Below, in pieces: positions 16,370 through 25,882 of a stretch of 64,000 bases of DNA; position 1 is the first letter of the stretch; the number at the start of each line of letters is the position of its first letter. Under the pieces are notes generated by a model. It was not told the DNA's origin. It searched no databases and saw only the letters and a program-made list of their open reading frames with translations. Origin of the DNA: Anaerocolumna xylanovorans DSM 12503 (GTDB lineage Bacteria; Bacillota; Clostridia; Lachnospirales; Lachnospiraceae); NCBI RefSeq assembly GCF_900143645.1, contig NZ_FRFD01000004.1, positions 1 to 64,000 of the forward strand, written 5' to 3'. The translations under genes and the position numbers were made by a program.

Positions 16370-18737
16370 GTTTTATACTCCTTTCAATTCTGCTCCGGCC
16401 ATTGCATTTTGCCTGATACAGCAGCTTATCGGCTTCTTTGATAAGCTCATGGACACTTTCACCGTGAAAAAGCGCTAATCCTATGCTAATTGTAACACGA
16501 AGTTCACTATTTTCAAATATACAATTACTTATGCGCTCCTTAATCTTTTCTGCAACAGCTAAGGCCGACTCTTCGGTCTGGTCTTCCCTTAATATTACAA
16601 GGAATTCCTCACCGCCATAACGCCCTGCATAATTATCTTCTCCAATGCAGCTCTGAATGATTTCAGATACTTTCATTAATACCTTATCACCGGTCTGATG
16701 CCCATAGGTATCATTCACTTTTTTGAAATAATCGATATCAAGCATCATAACTGCTAACCTTTTTGGCCGATAGTGCTGCTGGTTCACTTCCTTTTTTAAT
16801 AAAGTCAGAATATATTCATGGTTATAAAGATTTGTGAGACTGTCTTTTTCAGCCTTTTGCTTAAAAACTTCATTGCTCTTTAACAGCTGCTGGTTCATTT
16901 TCTCAATCTCAGCCTTTCTTCTTGCCAGCTTTTCTTCCTTTTTCTTGTATTCCGTAATATCTCTTGCCACAAATACATAGCCAAAAGCTTCTTTATCCTC
17001 ATCCCTTAAGGCAGAGGCTTTTACCTCCGCGATTCCTATCTTTCCGCCATCTTTTCTATAAGTTGTCTGTATAATATTTACATCACTAAGTAATATTTGC
17101 GTAAGTTTACTCTTATCTTCCTTATTTTTCCCTTCTTCCAGAAAGTCCAGAATGTTTTTAGGGAAGTTTTCTTCCTCCGCTCCGTAGCCCAGAAAACTTT
17201 CAACATTTTTACTGCAATATCTGATTCTCCCTTCTATATCGGTTACCATTACCGGATCAGGAATAGAATCCATAAGCTTATTAAGCATTTCTTCTGATTT
17301 TACCGCATTCTTTTTCAGACGATTCTGTTCTGTAATGTCTGTAATACAGGCAAAGATAACCTCTTCCCCTTTGTAAATGGCAGGTGCCATAGAAATCATT
17401 GCCAGGAACTCACCATCGGATCTTTTCATCATCCCCACCTGGTTGATTACTTTATCTTCTTTTTGAATCAGATGAAAGAGTCTCTCACGGAATGCTTTAC
17501 TATGATAAAACTCTTCTACATTCATATTCTTACAACTGTTAAAATCATACTTAAAAAGTATTTCCGCATTTTTATTTGCATAAAATATTGTTTTATCTGC
17601 TTTTTTTGTACAAATTATTCCATAAGGAATGGTTTCCGTTAATGTCCGGAAAAGTTCCTCGCTTTCCTTTAGCTTTATCATGGTTTCCTGATGGCTTAAC
17701 ATTTCTCTCTTTAATTCTTCCATGGCTCTGATATCCTGTGCTATAATAAGATATCCCAGTATTAAATCATTTCTGGAATTTCGAATCGGTACAATTGACA
17801 TATTTACCGGGATATTTTCTCCCGATTTTGTCCGTATCCTGACATTTTTGCAATGGGTCGTATCAATGTTATCTTCCGTTATCCATTCATGAAATCTTAT
17901 GCCGTTCTCTTCATTTAACAGTTCTGCAAAGGTCACGCTCATAAAATCCTCCAGCCCATACCCCAGTGTCTGTAGAACCTGCCTGTTTACTCTCGTAATC
18001 ATGCCGTTAAGATTAACCAGGAATTCAAAATCCATGGTTTCTTCAAAGAGTTCGCCTACAATCAGTTCATTTGGGGTAAGAAGAAAGTTATACTTTCTGA
18101 TAGCACGGTATATGCCGATTATCATTATAACACCATATATCTGGGTGCAATTTATAAAGGAAGGAATAAAATGAGGTATAACAAATTCTCCTGCCACTGA
18201 TAGCAGATAGGTGCAGGAGGAAGTCCATAAGATAATCCGAACCTGTTTTTTAATGATTTTGTATGGTGTTTTGTGCTGCCACAGCACAAGCCTGACCATC
18301 CCAATCAATGTGTAAATATAACTATAAATAGGGTTTGCTATTTCAAAGAACTGGTATATCCCATCAGGATAAGGCTTATCCGGTAAAAATAGAAACAGGT
18401 CTATGAAACAGAATAACGCAGCCGGAGCAAATAATAACGTACACTTTAAATTACTCTCTAAAAATCTGCTCTCGGTTATTGTAAAAACCATATACAGGGT
18501 AAGCGCCGGGAATAAACACCAGCCAAAAACAGATAGCTTATTCCAGAAGGAAAAGGCATAGATATTATCGGCAACATAGGCATGAGAATAGCTAAAGGAC
18601 CACAAAGCCAGTGATGCTGTAAGCACCAGAAAAGCTTTTCCTATTGTTGATTTTTTATTAAGCGTATAAGTGTTTACCCCTACAACAAGATAAATAACTC
18701 CTGCTGCCATAGATAAAAATGATAATATATGTAACAT
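16359..18737 (-). CDS. Membrane diguanylate cyclase with 7TM and three PAS domains
   Basis: The 792 residues comprise an N-terminal seven-helix sensor (about 1-215, HisKA_7TM-like), three PAS domains (about 225-345, 355-475 and 490-610), a short coiled coil, and a C-terminal GGDEF domain with an intact RYGGEEF active site. It should make cyclic di-GMP from two GTP at the membrane. The RxxD product-inhibition site before the active site is absent (GEDNYAG instead). No EAL or kinase core is present. RBS GAGGG lies 10 bases before the ATG. Its last 11 bases overlap ldh. Ligands of the PAS domains cannot be predicted. Confidence 0.88.
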   Translation of the reverse strand: MLHILSFLSMAAGVIYLVVGVNTYTLNKKSTIGKAFLVLTASLALWSFSYSHAYVADNIYAFSFWNKLSVFGWCLFPALTLYMVFTITESRFLESNLKCTLLFAPAALFCFIDLFLFLPDKPYPDGIYQFFEIANPIYSYIYTLIGMVRLVLWQHKTPYKIIKKQVRIILWTSSCTYLLSVAGEFVIPHFIPSFINCTQIYGVIMIIGIYRAIRKYNFLLTPNELIVGELFEETMDFEFLVNLNGMITRVNRQVLQTLGYGLEDFMSVTFAELLNEENGIRFHEWITEDNIDTTHCKNVRIRTKSGENIPVNMSIVPIRNSRNDLILGYLIIAQDIRAMEELKREMLSHQETMIKLKESEELFRTLTETIPYGIICTKKADKTIFYANKNAEILFKYDFNSCKNMNVEEFYHSKAFRERLFHLIQKEDKVINQVGMMKRSDGEFLAMISMAPAIYKGEEVIFACITDITEQNRLKKNAVKSEEMLNKLMDSIPDPVMVTDIEGRIRYCSKNVESFLGYGAEEENFPKNILDFLEEGKNKEDKSKLTQILLSDVNIIQTTYRKDGGKIGIAEVKASALRDEDKEAFGYVFVARDITEYKKKEEKLARRKAEIEKMNQQLLKSNEVFKQKAEKDSLTNLYNHEYILTLLKKEVNQQHYRPKRLAVMMLDIDYFKKVNDTYGHQTGDKVLMKVSEIIQSCIGEDNYAGRYGGEEFLVILREDQTEESALAVAEKIKERISNCIFENSELRVTISIGLALFHGESVHELIKEADKLLYQAKCNGRSRIERSIKHDN

Positions 18738-18877
18738 ATATTTCTGCCCTCAACTTACCTAAGTACTTTTCAGTATGCAGTAATCAGCATTCTGCACAAT
18801 TTACTATAGCAGAAATATAGATAGTATTCAATTATCTTACATACAAAATAATAAGAAAAATATACCAGTAATGGAAT

Positions 18878-18919
18878 TGCCCCCCAGCAGCTTTGCTCTT
18901 CCAAAGCTGCCAGAGGGCA
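18878..18919. terminator. Strong hairpin after purL
   Basis: GCAGCTTTG pairs with CAAAGCTGC, extended by TGCCCCC/GAGGGCA. It lies just downstream of purL and probably ends its transcript, although no T-run follows. Confidence 0.6.
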
Positions 18920-18942
18920 GTCTAAAAATATCATCCCAAATT

Positions 18943-21900
18943 CTACCTAAAGTATTCTACACCGGATTCAAAGATATACTGGTCGCGGCTGCCGGTTATG
19001 TTAATGGCAACACCCTTTCCCTTTCTCTCTGAATGTGTCATTTTTCCAAGAACTCTGCCATCAGGGCTCGTAATTCCCTCAATTGCATAGTAGGAACCAT
19101 TGGGGTTAAACGCTTCCTTCATCGTCGGAATTCCGTTAAAATCCACATACTGGGTAGCTACCTGCCCATTGGCAAAGAGCTTGTCAATCCACTCTTTATC
19201 TGCTACGAACCTTCCTTCTCCATGAGAGGTTGGAATCGCATAGATGCCGCCTAATTCTGCTTTCTTTAACCAGGGGGACCTATTGGAAACGACCTTGGTG
19301 TACACATACTTGGATACATGGCGCCCGATATGGTTGGTGGTTAAGGTAGGAGAATCCTGGCTTTGTGCCGTAATTTCACCATAGGGCACCAGTCCAAGCT
19401 TAATCAAAGCCTGGAAGCCATTGCAGATTCCAAGTGCAAGACCGTCACGCTGCTTTAGAAGTTCATTGACAGCTTCTTTTATCTGCTCATTCCTGAAAGC
19501 TGTGGCTATAAACTTACCGGAACCATCCGGCTCATCTCCTGCGGAAAACCCGCCCGGAAACATTAGAATCTGTGCTTCCCTGATACCTCTTACAAACCTC
19601 TTTACGGATTCGTCAATACCCTTAGAGGTAAGATTGTTAAATACAACCGTTTCTGTTACAGCGCCTGCCTTTTCAAAAGCAAGGGCGGAATCATACTCAC
19701 AATTGGTTCCCGGAAAGACCGGAATAAATACCTTGGGCCTTGCTGCTTCTGCCTTGCCAATATAAATGTGCTTCTCACCGGAAGTCTCATAAATACCAGT
19801 GCTAATGGTCTCTTCCTTCACTCCCGAGGAGGTAGGATATACCTTTTCCAACGCTGCTTCCCAGCTCTTCCTCACTTCCGCAAGGTCAATAACGGTATCT
19901 TTATAAGATAATACGCTTTCTTCTGTAACCTTTCCTATTATACGGAAAGGCAAGCCGTCTTTCTGTAATTTAGCAAGCTGTTCTTCTTTTACCTCTAATA
20001 AAAGTGCTCCGAAGGCCGGTGCAAAAAGCTCTTCTTCCGAAAGCTTTTCCTCAAAGGAAACACCAAACCCATTACCAAAGGCCATTTTACTTGCTGCTTC
20101 TGCAACACCAAAGGCACCGGGAGCATAAGCGGATATAACTGCACCTTTCTCCATAATATCATGCACTTTTTCGTAATTCACCTTAATTGCCTCATAATCC
20201 GGCAGTCCATACCCGTCCTTTTGTGCCTGTATTTCAATCAGAAAGCTTCCTGCTTCTTTTAACTCTCCGGTTATTATCTGGGAGGCTTTTGCAACTGCCA
20301 CGGCAAAGGATACAAGCGTAGGAGGTACATCAATGTCCTGGAAGGTACCGGACATACTATCCTTGCCGCCGATGGAGGCCAGTCCCAGCCTAAGCTGTGC
20401 TTCATAAGCTCCCAGTAATGCTGCCAGAGGTTCACCCCAGCTCTTCTCATTCTCTCCCAGTCTCTTAAAGTATTCCTGGAAGGTAAAGTAGATGGATTTA
20501 TAATCTCCCCCGGAGGCAACTATCTTAGCAACGGAGAAAATAATAGCGTATACAGCTCCGTGGTAAGGGCTCCAACTGGATAGATAGGGGTCAAAACCGT
20601 AACTCATAAGGGTAACCGTATCACATTCTCCCTTTAAGGAAGGAAGCTTGGCTGCCATGGTCTGGGCAGGTGTCATCTGGTACTTTCCGCCGTAAGGCAT
20701 GGTAACAGTCGCTGCTCCGATAGAGCTGTCAAACATCTCTACCAGGCCCTTCTTTGAGCAGCTGTTAAGGTCGCCTAAGACCTTAATCCACTTATCCTTT
20801 AAAATAAGTTCTTCTTTATCCTTTATATAGTAGCTGATCCCTGCTTTAAAATAATCCTTTTCTTTTTCAGGAGGGGTTACCACAACGGCTGTCTCCTGGT
20901 GTGCTCCGTTGGTATTTAAGAAAGCTCTGGAAATATTCACAATTTCCTTGCCTCTCCATACCATCACAAGCCTTGGCTCTTCTGTTACTTCTGCAACCAG
21001 AGTAGCTTCCAGATTCTCCTCTCCTGCAAAGGCTAAAAGTGCTTCCACATCCTTTGCATCCGCAACAATTGCCATTCTTTCCTGGGATTCGGAAATGGCG
21101 AGCTCTGTTCCGTCAAGACCGGCATATTTCTTTGGTACCTTATCAAGATCAATAAAGAGGCCGTCTGCCAGCTCTCCGATGGCAACAGATACACCGCCGG
21201 CACCAAAGTCATTGCATTTCTTAATCAGGCTGCTGACCTCTTCCCTGCGGAAAAGTCTCTGGAGCTTTCTTTCCGTAGGCGCATTACCCTTTTGTACTTC
21301 CGCTCCGCAAGTCTCAATGGAAGAAGCCGTATGGACCTTGGAAGAACCGGTAGCACCGCCGCAGCCATCCCTTCCGGTTCTGCCTCCAAGAAGGATTATC
21401 TTATCTCCTGGTTCTGAGGATTCACGAATTACATTCTTTCTGGGAGCGGCACCCATTACAGCACCAATTTCCATCCTCTTGGCAACATAGCCCGGATGAT
21501 AGATTTCATCTACCAGACCGGTTGCAAGACCGATCTGGTTACCGTAGGAACTGTAACCGCTTGCGGCACCCGTTACAATCTTTCTCTGGGGAAGTTTTCC
21601 CTTAAGGGTATCTTCAATGGCAACTCTCGGATCTGCAGCACCTGTTACCCTCATTGCCTGGTATACATAGCCCCTGCCTGACAGGGGATCTCTGATAGCT
21701 CCTCCAAGGCAGGTAGCCGCACCACCGAAGGGTTCGATTTCCGTAGGATGGTTATGGGTTTCATTTTTAAAGAATACCAGCCACTCCTCTGTCTTTCCTT
21801 CTATCTCTACAGGTACGATAATGGAGCAGGCATTAATCTCTTCACTCTCTTCCATCTCCTGTAATTTCCCCTGGCTCTTTAATTTCTTCATAGCCATAAG

Positions 21901-22737
21901 GGCAACGTCCATTAGGGACATATATTTATCTTCACGGTTCTTATACAGCTCCTTATAATCTTCCCTGTACCTGTTATAAGAATCTTCTATCGGCTTTTTA
22001 AAGAATCCCTCTTCTATCTTAACGTCTGTAAGCTCTGTAAGAAAAGTAGTATGACGGCAGTGATCGGACCAGTACGTATCAAGAACCCGGATTTCCGTAA
22101 GGGAAGGATCTCTCTTTTCTTCTTTTGCAAAATATTTCTGCACATGAAGAAAATCCTTGGTTGTCATAGCAAGGTTTAAGGATTGATAAAAACCGTTCAG
22201 TTCTTCAAAAGACATGGCGGTAAAGCCTGTCAGTATTGCTACATCTTCCGGCTCCGCATAGCTTGTCTCTAAGGTTTCCGGCTTTCTTTCTGCGGCCTCT
22301 CTGGAATCGACGGGATTAATGCAGTATGCCTTAATCTTCCCGAACTCCTCTTCTGTCAGACTTCCGGTAAGTACATAGGTGGCAGCGCAGTTTATAACAG
22401 GCTCTTCTCCCGGTGAGAGAAGCTTCACACACTGAACAGCGGAATCTGCCCTCTGGTCAAATTGTCCTGGAAGGTACTCTACGGAAAATACATAGTCCTT
22501 TTCTTCCTTTGGAAAGTCCTCCTGATACAAAAAATCTACGGGCGGCTCTGAAAATACGGTTCCTAATGCCTTTGTAACTGTTTCCTCGCTGATATTTTCC
22601 AAATCATAGCGAATCAGAACCCGAACCTGTTTCAAAGTCTCTATTGCAAGGTAATTCTTAATTTCTTCCAGTAATTCCTGTGCTCTTACGGCATAGGGTA
22701 TTTTCTTCTCCACATAAATTCTTTTTACGCTGCTCAT
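18943..22737 (-). CDS. purL: Phosphoribosylformylglycinamidine synthase, single chain
   Basis: The 1264-residue enzyme converts FGAR, glutamine and ATP to FGAM in purine synthesis. The N-terminal PurS-like part (about 1-150) is followed by the two AIRS-type catalytic halves (with TEIEPFGGAATCLGG and GGKDSMSG) and a C-terminal class I glutaminase (about 1000-1264) with the nucleophile in LGICNGFQ and the His-Glu pair in TSHGEGRF. This is the long one-gene form of Clostridia rather than the split PurS/PurQ/PurL of bacilli. RBS AAAGGAAG precedes the ATG. A TATAAT box on the minus strand at 22787-22782 may be its promoter. It stands alone, without other pur genes. Confidence 0.96.
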   Translation of the reverse strand: MSSVKRIYVEKKIPYAVRAQELLEEIKNYLAIETLKQVRVLIRYDLENISEETVTKALGTVFSEPPVDFLYQEDFPKEEKDYVFSVEYLPGQFDQRADSAVQCVKLLSPGEEPVINCAATYVLTGSLTEEEFGKIKAYCINPVDSREAAERKPETLETSYAEPEDVAILTGFTAMSFEELNGFYQSLNLAMTTKDFLHVQKYFAKEEKRDPSLTEIRVLDTYWSDHCRHTTFLTELTDVKIEEGFFKKPIEDSYNRYREDYKELYKNREDKYMSLMDVALMAMKKLKSQGKLQEMEESEEINACSIIVPVEIEGKTEEWLVFFKNETHNHPTEIEPFGGAATCLGGAIRDPLSGRGYVYQAMRVTGAADPRVAIEDTLKGKLPQRKIVTGAASGYSSYGNQIGLATGLVDEIYHPGYVAKRMEIGAVMGAAPRKNVIRESSEPGDKIILLGGRTGRDGCGGATGSSKVHTASSIETCGAEVQKGNAPTERKLQRLFRREEVSSLIKKCNDFGAGGVSVAIGELADGLFIDLDKVPKKYAGLDGTELAISESQERMAIVADAKDVEALLAFAGEENLEATLVAEVTEEPRLVMVWRGKEIVNISRAFLNTNGAHQETAVVVTPPEKEKDYFKAGISYYIKDKEELILKDKWIKVLGDLNSCSKKGLVEMFDSSIGAATVTMPYGGKYQMTPAQTMAAKLPSLKGECDTVTLMSYGFDPYLSSWSPYHGAVYAIIFSVAKIVASGGDYKSIYFTFQEYFKRLGENEKSWGEPLAALLGAYEAQLRLGLASIGGKDSMSGTFQDIDVPPTLVSFAVAVAKASQIITGELKEAGSFLIEIQAQKDGYGLPDYEAIKVNYEKVHDIMEKGAVISAYAPGAFGVAEAASKMAFGNGFGVSFEEKLSEEELFAPAFGALLLEVKEEQLAKLQKDGLPFRIIGKVTEESVLSYKDTVIDLAEVRKSWEAALEKVYPTSSGVKEETISTGIYETSGEKHIYIGKAEAARPKVFIPVFPGTNCEYDSALAFEKAGAVTETVVFNNLTSKGIDESVKRFVRGIREAQILMFPGGFSAGDEPDGSGKFIATAFRNEQIKEAVNELLKQRDGLALGICNGFQALIKLGLVPYGEITAQSQDSPTLTTNHIGRHVSKYVYTKVVSNRSPWLKKAELGGIYAIPTSHGEGRFVADKEWIDKLFANGQVATQYVDFNGIPTMKEAFNPNGSYYAIEGITSPDGRVLGKMTHSERKGKGVAINITGSRDQYIFESGVEYFR

Positions 22738-23006
22738 ACTCTTCCTTTCCCTACCGATGCTTCCTGTTGGTTTCTGATAGCATTATAACATAGGAGCTTT
22801 TATAAAAGAAATTAATATATGTTAAACTTTTGATAAGCTCTACTAATGTAATAAACCGACTCTGTATTATATTATATCAAATTATTGCCCGCTCCGTATG
22901 GCCTGTTGTCCCTTATTTGCAATATTTCTTTTTATACTTGCTATTTTTCTTCCGGATAATACAATACTTATAAAGAACAAAAAAATCAAAATTTTTATTT
23001 TATTCC
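22738..23006. other. Intergenic region between divergent purL and sigV
   Basis: It holds the likely purL -10 box (TATAAT, minus strand, 22787-22782) without a clear -35. I see no recognisable riboswitch fold or PurR box. The rest is AT-rich, without genes. Confidence 0.4.
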
Positions 23007-23031
23007 AAACTTTTTTACCACCTGTCACGTC
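23007..23031 (+). promoter_or_regulatory. ECF-type autoregulatory promoter of sigV
   Basis: AAAC at 23007-23010 and CGTC at 23028-23031 are spaced by 17 bases. This matches the bipartite promoters read by ECF sigma factors of the W/M/X/V group and lies about 65 bases before the sigma gene, as expected for autoregulation. Confidence 0.6.
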
Positions 23032-23098
23032 TTATATACAGAAGCTAACACATGCATGGTGAAATACTTCAAAAATTGGTACCTTAAGGGGGATGGAT

Positions 23099-23593
23099 AT
23101 GGGACACCCAACTACTTATGATGAAATGGCAGAATTTATCCTTCAAAACAAGGAAAATTACTACAGGCTGGCATACAGCTATGTAAGAAGCAGGGAGGAT
23201 GCCCTGGATATTGTACAGGAAGCCATTGTCAGGGCTTTTTCTTCCAGAAAAACGCTAAAAGATACTGCTTCTATGAAATCCTGGTTCTATCGCATAATAA
23301 TAAATACTGCTCTGGATTTTTTAAGAAAAAACAAAAAATATACTTATCTGGATGAAGAACAATGGGAGGGCTTAAGCAGCGGTCCCGGTGATACCTACGA
23401 GGACGTGGATTTGCATAAGGCCCTGGATAAACTTTCACCAAAGAACCGCACCATTATCATCCTTCGCTTCTTTGAAGACATGAAATTAAGTGACATTGCG
23501 CGGATATTAGGCGAAAATGAGAACACCGTTAAGACCAGTCTTTACTCAACCTTAAAAAAATTGCGGCTGGAACTAACAGAGGATATGGTTTGA
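23099..23593 (+). CDS. sigV: ECF sigma factor, SigV-like
   Basis: The 164-residue product has sigma region 2 (YRLAYSYVRSREDALDIVQE, about 20-45; WFYRIIINTALDFLRK, about 62-78) and region 4 (LSPKNRTIIILRFFEDMKLS, about 112-131, then a helix-turn-helix). Length and lack of region 3 are typical of ECF factors. The second ATG (23099) is chosen because AAGGGGG sits 6 bases before it and directly abuts the first. The next gene is an RsiV-type anti-sigma factor, which defines it as SigV-like; in Bacillus and Clostridioides this pair answers lysozyme. Confidence 0.85.
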   Translation: MGHPTTYDEMAEFILQNKENYYRLAYSYVRSREDALDIVQEAIVRAFSSRKTLKDTASMKSWFYRIIINTALDFLRKNKKYTYLDEEQWEGLSSGPGDTYEDVDLHKALDKLSPKNRTIIILRFFEDMKLSDIARILGENENTVKTSLYSTLKKLRLELTEDMV

Positions 23594-23628
23594 AAAATAA
23601 AGAGTATTTATAAGAGTGGAGGTTAAAC

Positions 23629-24495
23629 ATGAACATTTCCGATATGAAAAAAGATTATGAAAATACACCCATCCCTGACGAACTGGACTTTATAGTCCGT
23701 AAAACATTAAAAAAGGAGAAAGATAAGATGAAATTTCATAAATTATCCAAAAATATAATAACAGGTGTAGCTGCTGCTGCCGCCCTGTTTGTACTCACTG
23801 TAAACGTAAGCCCTGCCGCTGCTAACGCTATGGCAGATGTTCCGGTTCTCACAAGCCTTGTAAAGGTTGTAACCTTTCGAGAATACACCTACAAGGATGA
23901 CCACCACGAGGCAGATGTAAAGGTTCCCCAGGTAACGGGACTCGACAATAAGGACCTTGAAAATCATCTGAACGAAAAGTATTTAGAGGAAAACACCAAG
24001 CTGTATAAGGATTTCTTAAAAAATATCGGCACCGACAATCTGGATAAGGCAAACCTGGCTCTCTTTACAGACTATAAAGTAATCCTGGATACGGATTCCC
24101 TTCTGGTAATGGCCAGTGAGAAGACAGAAATTGCTGCTTCCGGCAGTGAAAGCGTACACTATGATACAATTGATAAAAAGAACCAGATGGTACTTACACT
24201 CTCAAGCCTCTTTAAGGATAGCAGCTATATCGATGTTATCAGTAAGAATATCATTTCCCAGATGAAGGATCAGATGGCAAAGGATGAAGACAAGATGTAT
24301 TTTATAGCAGATGGCACAGAAGATGGCTTTAAGACCATTTCCGCTGACCAGAACTTCTACATCAATAAGGATGGCAAGTTAGTAATCTCCTTTAACGAAT
24401 ATGATGTAGCACCCGGTGTCATGGGCATTGTAGAATTTATAATTCCTACAGAAGTAATAAAGGATATTCTCGTAAGCGACTACTATGTAAAATAA
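23629..24495 (+). CDS. rsiV: RsiV-like anti-sigma factor and lysozyme sensor
   Basis: The 288-residue protein has a short cytoplasmic N-terminus that should bind the sigma factor (about 1-40), one membrane helix (IITGVAAAAALFVLTVNVS, about 43-61), and an extracellular part with the DUF4163/DUF3298 layout of RsiV (about 80-288). In Bacillus subtilis and Clostridioides difficile RsiV binds lysozyme directly and is then cleaved, freeing SigV. RBS GAGTGGAGG precedes the ATG. It lies 35 bases after sigV. No target gene such as oatA or pgdA is in the window. Confidence 0.85.
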   Translation: MNISDMKKDYENTPIPDELDFIVRKTLKKEKDKMKFHKLSKNIITGVAAAAALFVLTVNVSPAAANAMADVPVLTSLVKVVTFREYTYKDDHHEADVKVPQVTGLDNKDLENHLNEKYLEENTKLYKDFLKNIGTDNLDKANLALFTDYKVILDTDSLLVMASEKTEIAASGSESVHYDTIDKKNQMVLTLSSLFKDSSYIDVISKNIISQMKDQMAKDEDKMYFIADGTEDGFKTISADQNFYINKDGKLVISFNEYDVAPGVMGIVEFIIPTEVIKDILVSDYYVK

Positions 24496-24514
24496 CTGAA
24501 ATAAACACAGAAAA

Positions 24515-24543
24515 AGAGGGTGTCCAGTCATGAGACACCCTCT
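24515..24543. terminator. Bidirectional terminator between rsiV and the MFS gene
   Basis: AGAGGGTGTC pairs perfectly with GACACCCTCT across a 9-base loop, with A-rich and T-rich flanks. It serves both convergent units. Confidence 0.85.
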
Positions 24544-24580
24544 TATATGTATTGCAGGAGTTTTTTGCTGCTTCCTGTTT

Positions 24581-25882
24581 TTATGCCTTTGCTTCTGCCA
24601 GATATACCTCTTCTTCCGAAACTTCACTTAAGTCCCCTCGATGCTTCACAGTTCTTACAGAAACGGCCTTTAAAAATAAGATAATACCAATGATAAATAG
24701 AAATGCTATTGCTCCGACCCCTTTATTGATACTTCCGGTTAACTGTGATATCACACTTACCAGAGCAGTCCCCATAAAAGAGGCGCCTTTTCCGCAGATG
24801 TCCATAATACCAAAGTATTCACCGGATTTCTCACTTGGGATGATTTTCGCATAATAGGATCTGGATAAAGACTGGATACCGCCCTGGAACATTCCCACAA
24901 GCACAGCAAGAATCCAAAAGTGAATCTGGCTGTTCATAAATACCGCAAATACCGTTATGCCAAGATAAGCTAAAATGCAAGCTGCAATCAATCTATCCGG
25001 GGATATTCTTCTGGCAAGCCTTCCAAAAATAACACAGCAGGGAAAGGCTACGAATTGTGTTAATAACAGTGCAAGCAGCAGCCCTGTGCTGTTAAATCCA
25101 AGTGCTTTTCCATAGGCAGTTGCCATATCGATAATCGTATAAACACCGTCAATATAAAAGAAAAATGCAAGGAGGAACCAGAAGATATGCTTTTCCTTAC
25201 GGATATTCTTAACCGTTCGAAAAAGGCTTGCAAAGCTGTCGATAACAGCATGTTTTCCTCTTGGGACATAATTTATCTGTCTGTAACTCTTTAAAAATGG
25301 GAGGGAGGAACCTACCCACCATAATGCTACTACAAGAAAAGCGATCATCATGGACTGCTTCATGGAAAGTCCTAACTTACCGCCTCCCATCACCAGTCCA
25401 AGGCAGGCTATAAAAGGGATACAGCTTCCGATATATCCCCAGGCAAAACCCTGTGCCGATACCATATCCATCCGCTCTTTGGTCGTTACATCAGTAAGCA
25501 TGGAGTCGTAAAAAATGAGACTGGCAGAATAGGCTACCTTGGCAAGGACAAAGATAATCAGAAACAAAAGCCAGGCACTCGTAACTCCAAGACCAATGCA
25601 GCATACCGCTCCCAGGATGATAGAAAAGAGAAATATGGGCTTTTTCATTCCCTTTCCGTCTGATATGGTTCCAAGTGCAGGCCCCATAAAAGCTACCAGT
25701 AAAGTTGCAATGGAAACAGCATACCCCCAGTATGCCAGATAACTGACAGAGGACAGTTTTTGCTGTCCGGCAAGGTAATCAAAATAGATTGGTATAATCG
25801 TGGATACTAACAAAGTAAAGGCTGAATTTCCCACATCATATAGCACCCAGTGTTTTTCTAATTTCGTGAGCTTAAACTTCAT
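24581..25882 (-). CDS. MFS transporter, UMF1/Atg22-like
   Basis: The 433-residue membrane protein has about twelve helices and begins KLEKHWVLYDVGNSAFTLLV, the typical opening of UMF1-type major facilitators related to yeast Atg22. Helix-loop features include GTISDGKGMKKPIF between helices 2 and 3. The substrate is unknown; Atg22 exports amino acids from the vacuole. The ATG overlaps the stop of the phospholipase-like gene by 4 bases (ATGA), with GAGGAAG upstream, so both are one operon. The end faces the rsiV terminator. Confidence 0.85.
   Translation of the reverse strand: MKFKLTKLEKHWVLYDVGNSAFTLLVSTIIPIYFDYLAGQQKLSSVSYLAYWGYAVSIATLLVAFMGPALGTISDGKGMKKPIFLFSIILGAVCCIGLGVTSAWLLFLIIFVLAKVAYSASLIFYDSMLTDVTTKERMDMVSAQGFAWGYIGSCIPFIACLGLVMGGGKLGLSMKQSMMIAFLVVALWWVGSSLPFLKSYRQINYVPRGKHAVIDSFASLFRTVKNIRKEKHIFWFLLAFFFYIDGVYTIIDMATAYGKALGFNSTGLLLALLLTQFVAFPCCVIFGRLARRISPDRLIAACILAYLGITVFAVFMNSQIHFWILAVLVGMFQGGIQSLSRSYYAKIIPSEKSGEYFGIMDICGKGASFMGTALVSVISQLTGSINKGVGAIAFLFIIGIILFLKAVSVRTVKHRGDLSEVSEEEVYLAEAKA

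Noticed and set aside
16185..16478. Plus-strand frame across the ldh-GGDEF overlap
   Set aside because: It is the reverse of two well-supported genes and has no RBS or family match.
20909..21490. Long plus-strand frame opposite purL
   Set aside because: Antisense of a conserved enzyme gene; Ser-, Thr- and Pro-rich composition is typical of such shadows.
22738..22960. Purine riboswitch in front of purL
   Set aside because: I could not find the three-way junction core or its conserved loops; only a -10 box is visible.
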